Shown piece after piece: positions 8,588 to 17,569 of a DNA stretch of 64,000 bases (within the stretch, counting starts at the first letter, position 1; each line of letters starts with the position of its first letter). Where the stretch lies: assembly GCA_963765295.1 (NCBI GenBank), contig CAVXVO010000005.1, positions 186,001 to 250,000 on the forward strand. The letters are read 5' to 3'. The notes beneath the pieces were generated by a model, which was given only the letters and a program-made list of their open reading frames with translations, searched no databases and was not told where the DNA came from. Origin of the DNA: PALSA-612 sp963765295. GTDB lineage: Bacteria; Actinomycetota; Thermoleophilia; Gaiellales; Gaiellaceae. The position numbers and the translations under genes were made by a program.

Positions 8588-9397
8588 ATGAAGCTCGCGG
8601 TCGTCGGACACGTCGAATGGGTCGAGTTCCTGCGCGTCCCGCACGTGCCCGCGCCCGGCGAGATCGTGCACGCGACGGAGTGGTGGGACGAGCCCGCGGG
8701 CGGTGGTGCGGTCGCGGCCGTCCAGCTCGCGAAGCTTGCCGGGGAAGCCGATTTCTTCACGGCACTCGGGGACGACGAGCTCGGGCACAGGGCGTTCGAG
8801 GAGCTGGCTGCGCTTGGCCTGCGGCTTCACGTCGTCTGGCGTGCCGAGCCACAACGCCGGGCCGTCACCTTCGTCGACGCGGGCGGCGAGCGGACGATCA
8901 CCGTCGTCGGCGACCGGCTCGTGCCGCTCCGGGCCGATCCGCTCCCCTGGGCCGAGCTGGCGACGATGGACGGCGTCTACTTCACGGGCGGCGACGTCGA
9001 TGCGCTCGGCGCGGCACGCGCTGCGAAGGTGCTGACGGCCACGCCGCGCACGCTCGAGACGCTGCTTGCTGCCCACGTGGAGCTCGACGCGCTCGTCGGC
9101 AGCGGCCGCGACGCGGGGGAGGCGTATGAGCCCGGCGAGCTCGACCCTCCGCCGCGGCTGCGAGTGGCGACGTCGGGCCGCGAAGGAGGCGTGATGGAGC
9201 CGGGCGGACCGTTCGCCGCGGCGCCGCTTCCCGGCCCCGTGGTCGATGCCTACGGCGCCGGCGACTCGTTCGCGGCCGGACTGACCTACGGCCTCGCGGC
9301 CGGCATGACCCCGGCGGATGCGGTTGCCCTCGCAGCGCGATGCGGAGCCGCTGCCCTCACCGGCCGAGGGGCGTTCGCGGGCCAGCTCGAAGGTTGA
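8588..9397 (+). CDS. PfkB-family carbohydrate kinase
   Basis: 269-residue sugar/nucleoside kinase of the ribokinase-PfkB family. GGGAVAAVQLAKLAGEADFFTALGDDELG is the N-terminal signature, and the C-terminal DAYGAGDSFAAGLTYGLA carries the catalytic Asp and anion hole. The middle is short for the family (~300 aa typical). The substrate is not readable. The start ATG 8588 is preceded by GAGACT plus 6 nt. It is divergent from the ECF sigma gene across 55 bp. Confidence 0.85.
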   Translation: MKLAVVGHVEWVEFLRVPHVPAPGEIVHATEWWDEPAGGGAVAAVQLAKLAGEADFFTALGDDELGHRAFEELAALGLRLHVVWRAEPQRRAVTFVDAGGERTITVVGDRLVPLRADPLPWAELATMDGVYFTGGDVDALGAARAAKVLTATPRTLETLLAAHVELDALVGSGRDAGEAYEPGELDPPPRLRVATSGREGGVMEPGGPFAAAPLPGPVVDAYGAGDSFAAGLTYGLAAGMTPADAVALAARCGAAALTGRGAFAGQLEG

Positions 9398-9483
9398 CTG
9401 CCGGCAGGATCAGGAGTACGTTCCTCGCGCCGGAAGTCACTATCCGCTAGCTCGTCGCGACGCGGACATGGAAGGAGCTTTCG

Positions 9484-11250
9484 ATGAAGTTGACGCTTCG
9501 CGTCTACGTGAACAGCGACGATGCGCTCTTGCTCTGGACCGCGGACAAGCTCGATCCGACCCTGAGCGGCTTCGCGATCCAACGGCGTCGAACACGGCCC
9601 GGATCGAGCAAGGTGACGGACTGGATCGACAACTACGCCCCGCCCGGGACGCAGGCCCACCAGCTCGGCGTCCTCCAAGGATCGAATCGATGGCCCTTCC
9701 GCTCGTTCACCTGGACCGACCACAGCGTCGGTGAGGGGGACAAGGTTCAGTACCGGGTCGTGCCGATGCTGGCCGGCGATGCAGCGCCGCGCGAGGCCCT
9801 GGCCTCCGCCTGGAGCGGCGAGCGGACGGTCGGCTATCCGGATCAGGCGCGGTACCGAGGCTATTTCAACCGCGGCTTCATCATCTCGCAGTTCATGAGC
9901 CGCTATCTGGACGAGCACTATCCGGATGCCAAGAATCGCGACGACGCGCTCGCGCGGTTCAAGAAGGACATCACGAACGACCTCGAGGACCGGATCCGCA
10001 TCTTCCTCTCGGGCCAGATTCGTACCCAGCTGCTCGGCCTGCTGGACGAGATCGACGCCAAGGGAGACGAGCACGTGTATGCGGCCCTGTTCGAGCTCGA
10101 GGACACACAGCTGATCGAGAAGCTGGCCAAGCTCGGACCTCGAGCGCATGTCGTGCTCGCGAACGGCTCGATTCAGGTGAAGAAGGACAAGAACGGCCAG
10201 GCGACGGAGACCACGGCGGAGGCGAGGAAGCGAGACGAGAACGAGGCCGCGAGAGCGACGCTGCTCCACGCGCAGGTCGATGTCGAGGCGACGAACAGGT
10301 TCGTCTCGCCAGGCGCCCTCGGGCACAACAAGTTCCTCGTCAGAACCGACTCGGCGGAGAACGCGCTCAGCGTCTGGACGGGGAGCACCAACTGGACGAC
10401 GACCGGCCTCTGCACGCAGCTCAACAACGCCCTGCTCGTGGACGACGGCGACGTGGCGAGCGCGTATCTCGCCCAGTGGAAGGCGTTGCGGAACGCCGGC
10501 AGCGGTCACCCGGCGGGTCTCGCGCAGGGGAACGGGACCCCGACGCAGATCGGTCAGGACGCGCCGCGAGCCCTGCGCTCGTCGGTGCACTTCACCCGCG
10601 CCGACAAGCGTGTCGATCTCGAGGCCCTCGCCGAGATCGTCGACGGCGCGAACGAAGGGGTTCTCTTCCTGATGTTCATGCCGGGCGGCTCGGGCGTCCT
10701 CAAGGCCGTCGAGGAGCTCAAGAAGAGCAAGCCCGATCTGGTGATCAGAGGAGTCGTCAGCGAGCTACCGAAGGGGCTCGGCGACGAGCAGTCCGGCCCG
10801 ACGACGACGTTGAAGGTGAAGCTCGTCGACAGCTCCACGGACGGCGCGGCCGGCACGAAGACCGTCGACGTCGTGCAGCCCGAGGGACGAGCGAATCCCA
10901 CGGCGTGGTGGGCGGCCGAGACGACGCACCAGCAGTTCACACACGACATCGGCTTCGCGATCATCCACTCGAAGGTCCTCGTCGTCGATCCGTTCTCCAC
11001 GGATCCGACGGTGGTCACGGGAAGCCACAACTTCTCGATCTCGGCCTCCGAGAACAACGACGAGAACTTCATCGTCGTCCACGGCGATCCCGTGCTCGCC
11101 GAGGCTTACGCCGTCAACGTCGACAGCGCCTGGAGGCACTACGCCGCGCGGATCGCCATGCCTCATCCGGACCTCAAGGGCATCGACTACCTGAATGCGC
11201 TCCTCGACGACCGGCGGGCCGACGAGCACTTCTGGCGCCTGACCGCATAG
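9484..11250 (+). CDS. phospholipase D-like protein, two HKD motifs
   Basis: 588-residue protein. The N-terminal ~110 residues form a beta-rich domain that could be fibronectin-III/Ig-like. The rest is a PLD phosphodiesterase with two HxK motifs (HNKFLV, His281; IHSKVLVVD, His495), each followed by the G-S-x-N element (TGSTNWT; TGSHNFS). Two HKD motifs normally form one active site. There is no signal peptide, so it acts in the cytosol or is exported another way. ATG 9484 has a GGAAGGAG-type ribosome site. Phospholipase, nuclease or other phosphodiesterase activity cannot be told apart. Confidence 0.85.
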   Translation: MKLTLRVYVNSDDALLLWTADKLDPTLSGFAIQRRRTRPGSSKVTDWIDNYAPPGTQAHQLGVLQGSNRWPFRSFTWTDHSVGEGDKVQYRVVPMLAGDAAPREALASAWSGERTVGYPDQARYRGYFNRGFIISQFMSRYLDEHYPDAKNRDDALARFKKDITNDLEDRIRIFLSGQIRTQLLGLLDEIDAKGDEHVYAALFELEDTQLIEKLAKLGPRAHVVLANGSIQVKKDKNGQATETTAEARKRDENEAARATLLHAQVDVEATNRFVSPGALGHNKFLVRTDSAENALSVWTGSTNWTTTGLCTQLNNALLVDDGDVASAYLAQWKALRNAGSGHPAGLAQGNGTPTQIGQDAPRALRSSVHFTRADKRVDLEALAEIVDGANEGVLFLMFMPGGSGVLKAVEELKKSKPDLVIRGVVSELPKGLGDEQSGPTTTLKVKLVDSSTDGAAGTKTVDVVQPEGRANPTAWWAAETTHQQFTHDIGFAIIHSKVLVVDPFSTDPTVVTGSHNFSISASENNDENFIVVHGDPVLAEAYAVNVDSAWRHYAARIAMPHPDLKGIDYLNALLDDRRADEHFWRLTA

Positions 11251-11285
11251 CCGACGCGCCGAGCGTGGGGCGCCCTGCTTGCCAA

Positions 11286-11319
11286 GTGGGGTAAAGTGGG
11301 TTAAAGTGGACCGCAGTGG
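11286..11319 (+). promoter_or_regulatory. MraZ box, four 10-bp-spaced repeats
   Basis: GTGG occurs at 11286, 11296, 11306 and 11316, exactly 10 bp apart, 26 bp before the mraZ start. The first two units are GTGGG(G/T)TAAA. This is the TGGG-N5/6 direct-repeat operator bound by MraZ, so the cluster is probably autoregulated. Confidence 0.88.
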
Positions 11320-11344
11320 TGGTCAAGCCAGCACGGCGGCGACG

Positions 11345-11779
11345 ATGTTCCTTGGTGAGTTCGAACACACCCTCGACGAGAAGAACCGACTCACCCTTCC
11401 GGCCAAGTTTCGGGATTCCTTCCCCGACGGCCTCGTCGTCACCCGCGGCATGGACGGCTGCCTCTATGCCTACGCCCACTCTGACTGGGAGCGACTGGTC
11501 GACTCCCGGCTCGCCGACCTCGACCTGCTCAGCCGCGACGACCGCATGATCCAGCGCTACTTCTTCTCCGCCGCGGTCGAGGCGGCACCCGACAAGCAGG
11601 GCCGGATCATGCTGCCGGCCGCGCTCGTCGAGCACGGGAAGCTCGGTCGGGAGGTCGTGGTCGCCGGTGTCCACGACCACCTCGAGATCTGGGACCGGGT
11701 CGCCTGGCGCACGCTGGTCGAGGAAGTCGAAGGGAGAGCCGAGCATGTTGCCGAACGCCTTGCAGCCAAGCGCGACTGA
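11345..11779 (+). CDS. mraZ: transcriptional regulator MraZ
   Basis: 144-residue AbrB/SpoVT-like double-domain regulator of the division/cell-wall cluster. The two swapped-hairpin units are visible: FLGEFEHTLDEKNRLTLPAKFR near the start and VEAAPDKQGRIMLPAALVEH in the middle. ATG 11345 starts the first unit; upstream in-frame sequence contains the MraZ box. The end overlaps rsmH by 35 bp. Confidence 0.95.
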   Translation: MFLGEFEHTLDEKNRLTLPAKFRDSFPDGLVVTRGMDGCLYAYAHSDWERLVDSRLADLDLLSRDDRMIQRYFFSAAVEAAPDKQGRIMLPAALVEHGKLGREVVVAGVHDHLEIWDRVAWRTLVEEVEGRAEHVAERLAAKRD

Positions 11780-12704
11780 CCACATCCCCGTCCTCGCGGA
11801 GGAGGTGCGCGACCTGCTCCGGGTGGAGCGCGGCGACACGGTCGTCGATGCGACCTTCGGCGCCGGCGGTCACGCTGAGCTGCTCGCCGCCGACCTGCGC
11901 GGCGAGGGCAAGCTGATCGCGATCGACCGCGACCCGTCGGCACGGACATACTTCGAGCGCTTCCGCCGGCGGACGGGCATCCAGGCGCGGTTCCTGCGCG
12001 GCGAGTTCGCGACCGTCCTCGGCCAGCTGGCCGGGAACGGCATGCGCGCGGACGCGATCCTGCTCGACCTCGGCGTCTCCAGCATGCAGATCGACCAGCC
12101 GGAGCGCGGCTTCTCCTACGCCGTCGACGCGCCGCTCGACATGCGCATGGACCCGACTGCGGACACGACGGCCGCCGACTACGTCAACGAGCTGGACGAG
12201 CGCGAGCTCGAGATCGTGTTCCGCCGCTACGGCGAGGAGCGCTTCGCGCGAGCGATCGCGCGGGAGATCGGACGCCGGCGGCGGCAGGAGCCGATCGAAC
12301 GGACCGGCCAGCTCGTCGACACGATCAAGGCGGCGATTCCGGCGCCGGCCCGCTTCGGCGACGGTCATCCCGCGCGGCGCGTCTTCCAGGCGCTGCGCAT
12401 CGCCGTCAACGACGAGCTCGGCCAGCTCGACGAGGCCCTCCCGGCGGCGGTCGAGATGCTCCGGCCCGGCGGCCGCGTCGCCGTCATCAGCTTCCACTCG
12501 CTGGAGGACCGGATCGTCAAGCGCTACTTCCGCGACGAGCAGCGCGGCTGCATCTGCCCGCCGGACTTTCCGATCTGCGCGTGCGGACGCGAACCCGCCC
12601 TCCGCGTCGTGACGCCGCGGGCGGTGCGGCCGAGCGCGCGCGAGACAGCGCTCAACCCGCGCGCCGCCTCCGCGCGGCTTCGCGTCGCGGAGAAGACGGC
12701 GTGA
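11745..12704 (+). CDS. rsmH: 16S rRNA (cytosine1402-N4)-methyltransferase
   Basis: 319-residue SAM-dependent methyltransferase of 16S rRNA C1402 (former MraW). HIPVLAEEV, VVDATFGAGGHAE (SAM loop), AILLDLGVSSMQIDQPERGFSY and VISFHSLEDRIVKR are family signatures. ATG 11745 has AAGGGAGAG upstream and lies inside mraZ. Its stop overlaps the ftsL GTG (GTGA). Confidence 0.96.
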   Translation: MLPNALQPSATDHIPVLAEEVRDLLRVERGDTVVDATFGAGGHAELLAADLRGEGKLIAIDRDPSARTYFERFRRRTGIQARFLRGEFATVLGQLAGNGMRADAILLDLGVSSMQIDQPERGFSYAVDAPLDMRMDPTADTTAADYVNELDERELEIVFRRYGEERFARAIAREIGRRRRQEPIERTGQLVDTIKAAIPAPARFGDGHPARRVFQALRIAVNDELGQLDEALPAAVEMLRPGGRVAVISFHSLEDRIVKRYFRDEQRGCICPPDFPICACGREPALRVVTPRAVRPSARETALNPRAASARLRVAEKTA

Positions 12705-13033
12705 GCAGCGTCATCGCCCGTGCCGGCTCGCGCACCCGTCGAGCTCGTGCGAAGAAGCAGCGTGCCGGCAAGCGGCTGCTCGCGGGCGGCGTCGCCTGGA
12801 TCGTCGCGGTTGCCGTCCTCCTTGCCGGGGTCGTCGCGCTCAACGTCGCCGTCTTGCAGCGGAACCTCAACCTCGACGGCGTCAACCGGCAGCGGGCCCA
12901 GCTGAAGGCCGACATCGCGGCCGATCAGGCGAAGCTCGCGAGCGCGAAGCGGACCGGCAACATCGTCGAGGGCGTGCCGGGCCTCACGGAGGCCGATCCG
13001 GCCGCGACGACCCTCATCGATCTCCCGCGCTGA
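12701..13033 (+). CDS. ftsL: FtsL-like division protein
   Basis: 110-residue bitopic protein: a basic cytoplasmic head (RTRRARAKKQRAGKR), one membrane helix (about residues 28-50) and a short coiled coil (LNLDGVNRQRAQLKADIAADQAKL). Size, topology and position between rsmH and ftsI identify it as FtsL/septum-initiation type; sequence alone is weakly conserved. GTG 12701 overlaps the rsmH stop. Confidence 0.8.
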   Translation: MSSVIARAGSRTRRARAKKQRAGKRLLAGGVAWIVAVAVLLAGVVALNVAVLQRNLNLDGVNRQRAQLKADIAADQAKLASAKRTGNIVEGVPGLTEADPAATTLIDLPR

Positions 13034-13034
13034 C

Positions 13035-14786
13035 ATGCGCCGGCGCCGTCCGAGCACGAAGCTCGCCGATCGCCGGATCCGAGCGCTCGTCGCCGTCTTC
13101 GCCGTCGTGTTCGCCGTCATGCTCGCGCGCGCGGCGTGGCTGCAGACGGTGCAGGCGAGCAGCCTGGCGACGAAGGGCGCGAGCCAGCAACGCGAGACAC
13201 TGACGGTCCCGGCCGGGCGCGGCACGATCTTCGACCGGTCGGGCGTGCAGCTCGCGATCGGCGAGCAGGCGACGACCGTCTACGCGAACCCGCGTGAGAT
13301 CTCCAATCCGCGGCTGGTGGCGAACGCCGCTGCCCATACGCTCGGGGTCGACGCGGGTGCGCTCTACCGGCAGCTGACCGACCGGACGAAGTGGTTCGTC
13401 TACGTCGATCGTGAGGCCGACCCGCAGAAGGCTGCGGCTCTCCGGCAACGCCACCTGGCAGGGCTCGGCTTCTATCCCGAGCAGCGCCGCTACTACCCGC
13501 TCGGGCCGGTCGCCTCGCAGCTGATCGGCTTCGCAGGCATCGACAACAACGGCCTCGCCGGCATGGAGCTCGAGCGCAACAAGACGCTGACCGGCCGCGC
13601 GGGCCGCGAGACGGTGATCAAGGACCCGGTCGGCCGTGTGGTCGACGTCCTCAACTCGGTACCCGAGCGCGACGGGCACGACGTGTTCCTGACGATCGAC
13701 CACACGATCCAGGCGGAGGCCGAGGACGCGCTCCGCTCGGCCGTCCTCCAGTGGCATGCGAAGCACGCGACCGCGGTCGTCCTCGATCCGCACACGGGTG
13801 CGGTGATCGCGATGGCGACCGCCCCCGGGTTCGATGCGAACTCCTTCGCGAACGTGCCGCCCCAGTACCAGCGGAACTCGCCCGTGACGGACGTCTACGA
13901 GCCCGGCTCGACGTTCAAGCTGGTCACGGTCGCGGCCGCGCTGTCAGAGCATCTCGTCACGCCGCTGACGTCGTTCACTCTCCCGTACTCGATCCAGGTT
14001 TCGGACAAGGTCATCCACGACGCGGAGCCGCGCGGCACCGAGACGATGACCGTCGGCCAGATTCTCGCGCGCTCGTCGAACGTCGGCGCCGTCACGCTCG
14101 CGGGGCTCGTCCACGCGACGCGGCTCTCGGACTGGATCTCGCGCTTCGGCTTCGGCCACGAGACGGGGATCGACTTCCCCGGTGAGAGCCCGGGCATCGT
14201 CCTGCCACGGAGCAAGTGGTACGGATCGGCCGTGGGGACGATTCCGATCGGTCAGGGCATTGCCGTCACGCCCGTGCAGGTCGCCGCCGCCTACGCTGCG
14301 ATCGCGAACGGCGGCGTGTGGACGACTCCTCATCTCGTCGACCACGTGATCGGCGGGTTGCACGCGAAGGTCGAGCACCGCCGCATCGTCTCGCCGGCGA
14401 TCGCCAAGGAGCTGATGGCCATGCTCGTCGACGTCGTCGCCGAGGGAACCGGGACGCTCGCGCACGTGCCCGGCTACGTCGTGGCCGGGAAGACGGGCAC
14501 GGCGAGCAAGCCCGATCCGCGGACCGGCGGGTACTCGACGTCGAAGTACGTCGCCTCGTTCGTCGGGATCGTGCCGGCCACGTCGCCCCGGCTCGTGATC
14601 CTCGTGACCGTGGACGAGCCGCAGGGTGCGATCTTCGGAGGCACCGTCGCGGCGCCGGTCTTCCAGCAGATCGCGCGCTTCGCGCTCCAGTACCTCGAGG
14701 TGCCCCCGGACAACCCGACCGACCTGTCCGGGAGCACGACGACCGGCGCGACGGCGACGACTTCGACAGCCGCGTCCGGCGGCTAG
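13035..14786 (+). CDS. ftsI: peptidoglycan transpeptidase FtsI (class B PBP)
   Basis: 583-residue class B penicillin-binding protein that cross-links septal peptidoglycan. It has an N-terminal membrane anchor (about residues 15-35), a dimerisation domain with GRGTIFDRSG, and a transpeptidase domain with the serine motif STFK (Ser292), SSN (347-349) and KTGT (from Lys486). The C terminus ends in a Thr/Ala/Gly-rich tail without PASTA repeats. ATG 13035 follows the ftsL stop by 1 nt. Confidence 0.95.
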   Translation: MRRRRPSTKLADRRIRALVAVFAVVFAVMLARAAWLQTVQASSLATKGASQQRETLTVPAGRGTIFDRSGVQLAIGEQATTVYANPREISNPRLVANAAAHTLGVDAGALYRQLTDRTKWFVYVDREADPQKAAALRQRHLAGLGFYPEQRRYYPLGPVASQLIGFAGIDNNGLAGMELERNKTLTGRAGRETVIKDPVGRVVDVLNSVPERDGHDVFLTIDHTIQAEAEDALRSAVLQWHAKHATAVVLDPHTGAVIAMATAPGFDANSFANVPPQYQRNSPVTDVYEPGSTFKLVTVAAALSEHLVTPLTSFTLPYSIQVSDKVIHDAEPRGTETMTVGQILARSSNVGAVTLAGLVHATRLSDWISRFGFGHETGIDFPGESPGIVLPRSKWYGSAVGTIPIGQGIAVTPVQVAAAYAAIANGGVWTTPHLVDHVIGGLHAKVEHRRIVSPAIAKELMAMLVDVVAEGTGTLAHVPGYVVAGKTGTASKPDPRTGGYSTSKYVASFVGIVPATSPRLVILVTVDEPQGAIFGGTVAAPVFQQIARFALQYLEVPPDNPTDLSGSTTTGATATTSTAASGG

Positions 14787-14874
14787 TCGGAGTGCTCGCC
14801 AGCTCCGCAAAAAGTCCCGCATTTGAGCGGTCTTTTGTGACGGTTCAGCTCGGCTCGCCTGCCCGTGTCGCTGG

Positions 14875-14880
14875 TAGACT
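14875..14880 (+). promoter_or_regulatory. candidate -10 element for murE
   Basis: TAGACT lies 8 nt before the GTG at 14889 in the 102-bp ftsI-murE gap, the only sizeable gap in this part of the cluster apart from murC-murB. It would give a leaderless or near-leaderless murE mRNA. No clear -35 box is seen. Confidence 0.4.
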
Positions 14881-14888
14881 CGCCCGCC

Positions 14889-16337
14889 GTGGACCTGGAG
14901 CGGCTCATCGCCACGCTCGCTCCGGAGGAGGTCCTGCACGGCGCGCCCGTCGAGGTGCTCGACCTCGCCTACGACACCCGTGCCGTGACGCCGGGAGCGC
15001 TCTTCTTCTGTGCGCGTGGCGAGCGCGTCGACCGGCACGACCTCGCGGGCCAGGCGGTCGAGGCCGGGGCGGTCGCGCTCGTCGTCGAACGACCGCTCGA
15101 TCTCGACGTCCCGCAGCTCGTCGTCTCCGACGCGCGCGTTGCCATGGCCGCAGCGGCTGCGGAGTTCTTCGGCCATCCGTCACGCGAGCTGAGGGTGGTC
15201 GGCGCGACCGGGACGAACGGGAAGACGACCACGACCTTTCTGCTGTTCGCGATCCTGGCCGCAGCAGGGCTCAGGCCGGGCCTCCTCGGCACGGTCGAGG
15301 TCCGCATCGGCGGCGAGCGTCGTCCCGCGGTGCGGACGACGCCGGAGGCGATCGACCTGCAGCGCACGCTGCGCGAGATGCTCGACGCCGGCGACCGGAG
15401 CTGTGTGCTCGAGGCGACCTCGCACGGCTCGGAGCTGCGCCGGCTCGACGGCACGCGCTTCGCCGCGCTCGTGTTCACGAACCTGAGCCAGGACCACCTC
15501 GACCTGCACGGGACGATGGAGCGCTACTTCGACGCCAAGCGGCGCCTGTTCGTCGAGGGCGAGCCACCGCCGGCGGCCGTGAACGTCGGCGACCCCTACG
15601 GGCGGCGGCTCGCGGACGAGCTGCGCGCTGCGGGCCGCGCCCAGCTCGTGACGTTCGCACTCGACACGGAGGCGGACGTGACGCCGGACGATCTCGAGCT
15701 CACCGCGCGCGGCGCGCGAATGACCGCCGCCGGGATCGCGCTCGAGACGCCGCTCCTCGGGCGCTTCAACGTCGAGAACGTGCTCGGCGCGGTCGCGGCG
15801 GCGCAGCTACTGGCCGTTCCCGCCGAGGCCGTCGCGCAGGGCATCGCGAGCGTGCGCGGCGTGCCCGGCCGGTTCGAGCCCGTCGACGAGGGGCAGCGCT
15901 TCCTCGTCGTCGTCGACTACTCGCACACGCCCGACTCGCTGGAGAACGCGCTCCGCACCGCGCGCGATCTCGCCTCCGGTCGCGTCATCTGCGTCTTCGG
16001 CTGCGGCGGCGATCGCGACCGCGGCAAGCGCCCGCTCATGGGGCGAGCCGGGTCCACTGGCAGCGACGTGGCGATCGTCACCTCCGACAATCCGCGCAGC
16101 GAGGACCCGGACGCGATCATCCGGGACGTGCTCGAGGGTGTCGTCGGCGAGGTCGAGGTCGAGCCGGACCGCGCTCTCGCGATCGCGAAGGCCGTGGAGG
16201 CAGCCCAACAGGGCGATGTCGTCCTGATAGCCGGCAAGGGCCACGAGCAGGGCCAGGAAGCGCACGGAACGACGGTTCCGTTCGACGACCGCGACGTCGC
16301 ACGTGACGCGCTACGCCGGCTCGGGGCGCGGACGTGA
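14889..16337 (+). CDS. murE: UDP-MurNAc-tripeptide synthetase (meso-DAP adding)
   Basis: 482-residue Mur ligase that adds the third amino acid to UDP-MurNAc-L-Ala-D-Glu. ATP loop GATGTNGKTTTT, the tyrosine/phospholysine region, and SDNPRSEDP, whose DNPR signature selects meso-diaminopimelate over lysine. Start chosen at GTG 14889; an in-frame GTG at 14865 would add 8 residues but overlaps the -10-like TAGACT. The end overlaps murF by 4 bp. Confidence 0.94.
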   Translation: MDLERLIATLAPEEVLHGAPVEVLDLAYDTRAVTPGALFFCARGERVDRHDLAGQAVEAGAVALVVERPLDLDVPQLVVSDARVAMAAAAAEFFGHPSRELRVVGATGTNGKTTTTFLLFAILAAAGLRPGLLGTVEVRIGGERRPAVRTTPEAIDLQRTLREMLDAGDRSCVLEATSHGSELRRLDGTRFAALVFTNLSQDHLDLHGTMERYFDAKRRLFVEGEPPPAAVNVGDPYGRRLADELRAAGRAQLVTFALDTEADVTPDDLELTARGARMTAAGIALETPLLGRFNVENVLGAVAAAQLLAVPAEAVAQGIASVRGVPGRFEPVDEGQRFLVVVDYSHTPDSLENALRTARDLASGRVICVFGCGGDRDRGKRPLMGRAGSTGSDVAIVTSDNPRSEDPDAIIRDVLEGVVGEVEVEPDRALAIAKAVEAAQQGDVVLIAGKGHEQGQEAHGTTVPFDDRDVARDALRRLGART

Positions 16338-17569
16338 TCCCGCTGTCGCTCGACGAGGTCGCCGACCTCCGTCTCGGGCGGCTCGTCTTCGGCGAGGGCG
16401 TGGAGCGAGTGACGGGGGTCCAGATCGACTCGAGGCGGATCGCGGCCGGCGACCTGTTCGTCGCCGTCAACGCGGCCGGCGCCGAGTTCGTCGAGGACGC
16501 GCTCGGGCGGGGCGCCGCCGCCGCGCTCGTCCCGGAGGACGGCTTCGGAGCGCTGGCCGCGCTCGGGAGAGCCGTGCGTGACCGGAGCGAGGCGCGCGTC
16601 GTGGGCATCACCGGTTCGGCGGGCAAGACGTCGACGAAGGACATCCTCGCCGCGATCTGCGCGCCTCGGGCCCGCACCATCGCGGCCGAGGCGAGCTTCA
16701 ACAACGAGATCGGCGTTCCGGTCACGCTCTGCCGCCTCGAGTCGGACACCGACGTCTGCATCCTCGAGCTGGCGATGCGCGGTCTCGGGCAGATCGCCGA
16801 GCTGTGCGCGTTCGCGCGACCGCACGTCGGTGTGATCACGACGATCGGCCCGGCCCACGTCGAGCTCCTCGGCTCGCTCGAGGCGATTGTTGAGGCGAAG
16901 TCGGAGCTCGTCGCGGCGCTCCCGCCGGGCGGCACGGCGATCGTCCCCGCCGGCCTGCCGGTCGCACGCGACGACGTCACGGTCGTCAGCCTTGCCGAGC
17001 CCGAGGCGCGCGTCGTCGACGGCCGGACGCTGATCCGCTGGGACGATCGCGAGATCGTGTTCAGCTTCACCGCGCGGCACCAGGCCCGTAACGCGCTCGC
17101 GGCTCTTCACGCCGCCCGGGCCGTCGGCGTCGAGCCCGAGGACACGGTCGACGTCGCATTCTCGAGGTGGCGCGGCGACGAGGTGCCGCTCCCGGGCGGC
17201 GGGCTCCTGGTCAACGACGCGTACAACGCCAACCCGCTCTCGGTGCAGGCGGCGCTCGAGGACCTGGTCGAGCGCGCAACCGGCCGGCGCACGGTCGCGA
17301 TCCTCGGCGAGATGGCCGAGCTCGGCGACGACGCTCCGCGCTACCACGAGGAGATCGGGCTGGTGGCGAAGAACCTCGGCGTCGACGTGGTGATCGGAGT
17401 AGGCGAGCTGGCGCGTTCGTACGCGCCGGACGCCTGGTATCCCGACGCCACGGCTGCGACCGACATGGCCAGAGAGCTCATCCACCCCGGCGACTGCGTC
17501 CTCGTGAAGGGCTCGCGCGCGGCCGGCCTCGAGATCGTCGCGGAAGCCCTCGCAGCGGTGAACGCATAG
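16334..17569 (+). CDS. murF: UDP-MurNAc-pentapeptide synthetase MurF
   Basis: 411-residue Mur ligase adding D-Ala-D-Ala. ITGSAGKTSTKD is the ATP loop, NNEIGVPVTL and LELAMRGLGQI match MurF, NDAYNANPLSVQAAL is the C-terminal signature and ILGEMAELG follows. Somewhat shorter than the usual ~450. GTG 16334 overlaps the murE stop (GTGA) and its stop overlaps the mraY start. Confidence 0.95.
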   Translation: MIPLSLDEVADLRLGRLVFGEGVERVTGVQIDSRRIAAGDLFVAVNAAGAEFVEDALGRGAAAALVPEDGFGALAALGRAVRDRSEARVVGITGSAGKTSTKDILAAICAPRARTIAAEASFNNEIGVPVTLCRLESDTDVCILELAMRGLGQIAELCAFARPHVGVITTIGPAHVELLGSLEAIVEAKSELVAALPPGGTAIVPAGLPVARDDVTVVSLAEPEARVVDGRTLIRWDDREIVFSFTARHQARNALAALHAARAVGVEPEDTVDVAFSRWRGDEVPLPGGGLLVNDAYNANPLSVQAALEDLVERATGRRTVAILGEMAELGDDAPRYHEEIGLVAKNLGVDVVIGVGELARSYAPDAWYPDATAATDMARELIHPGDCVLVKGSRAAGLEIVAEALAAVNA

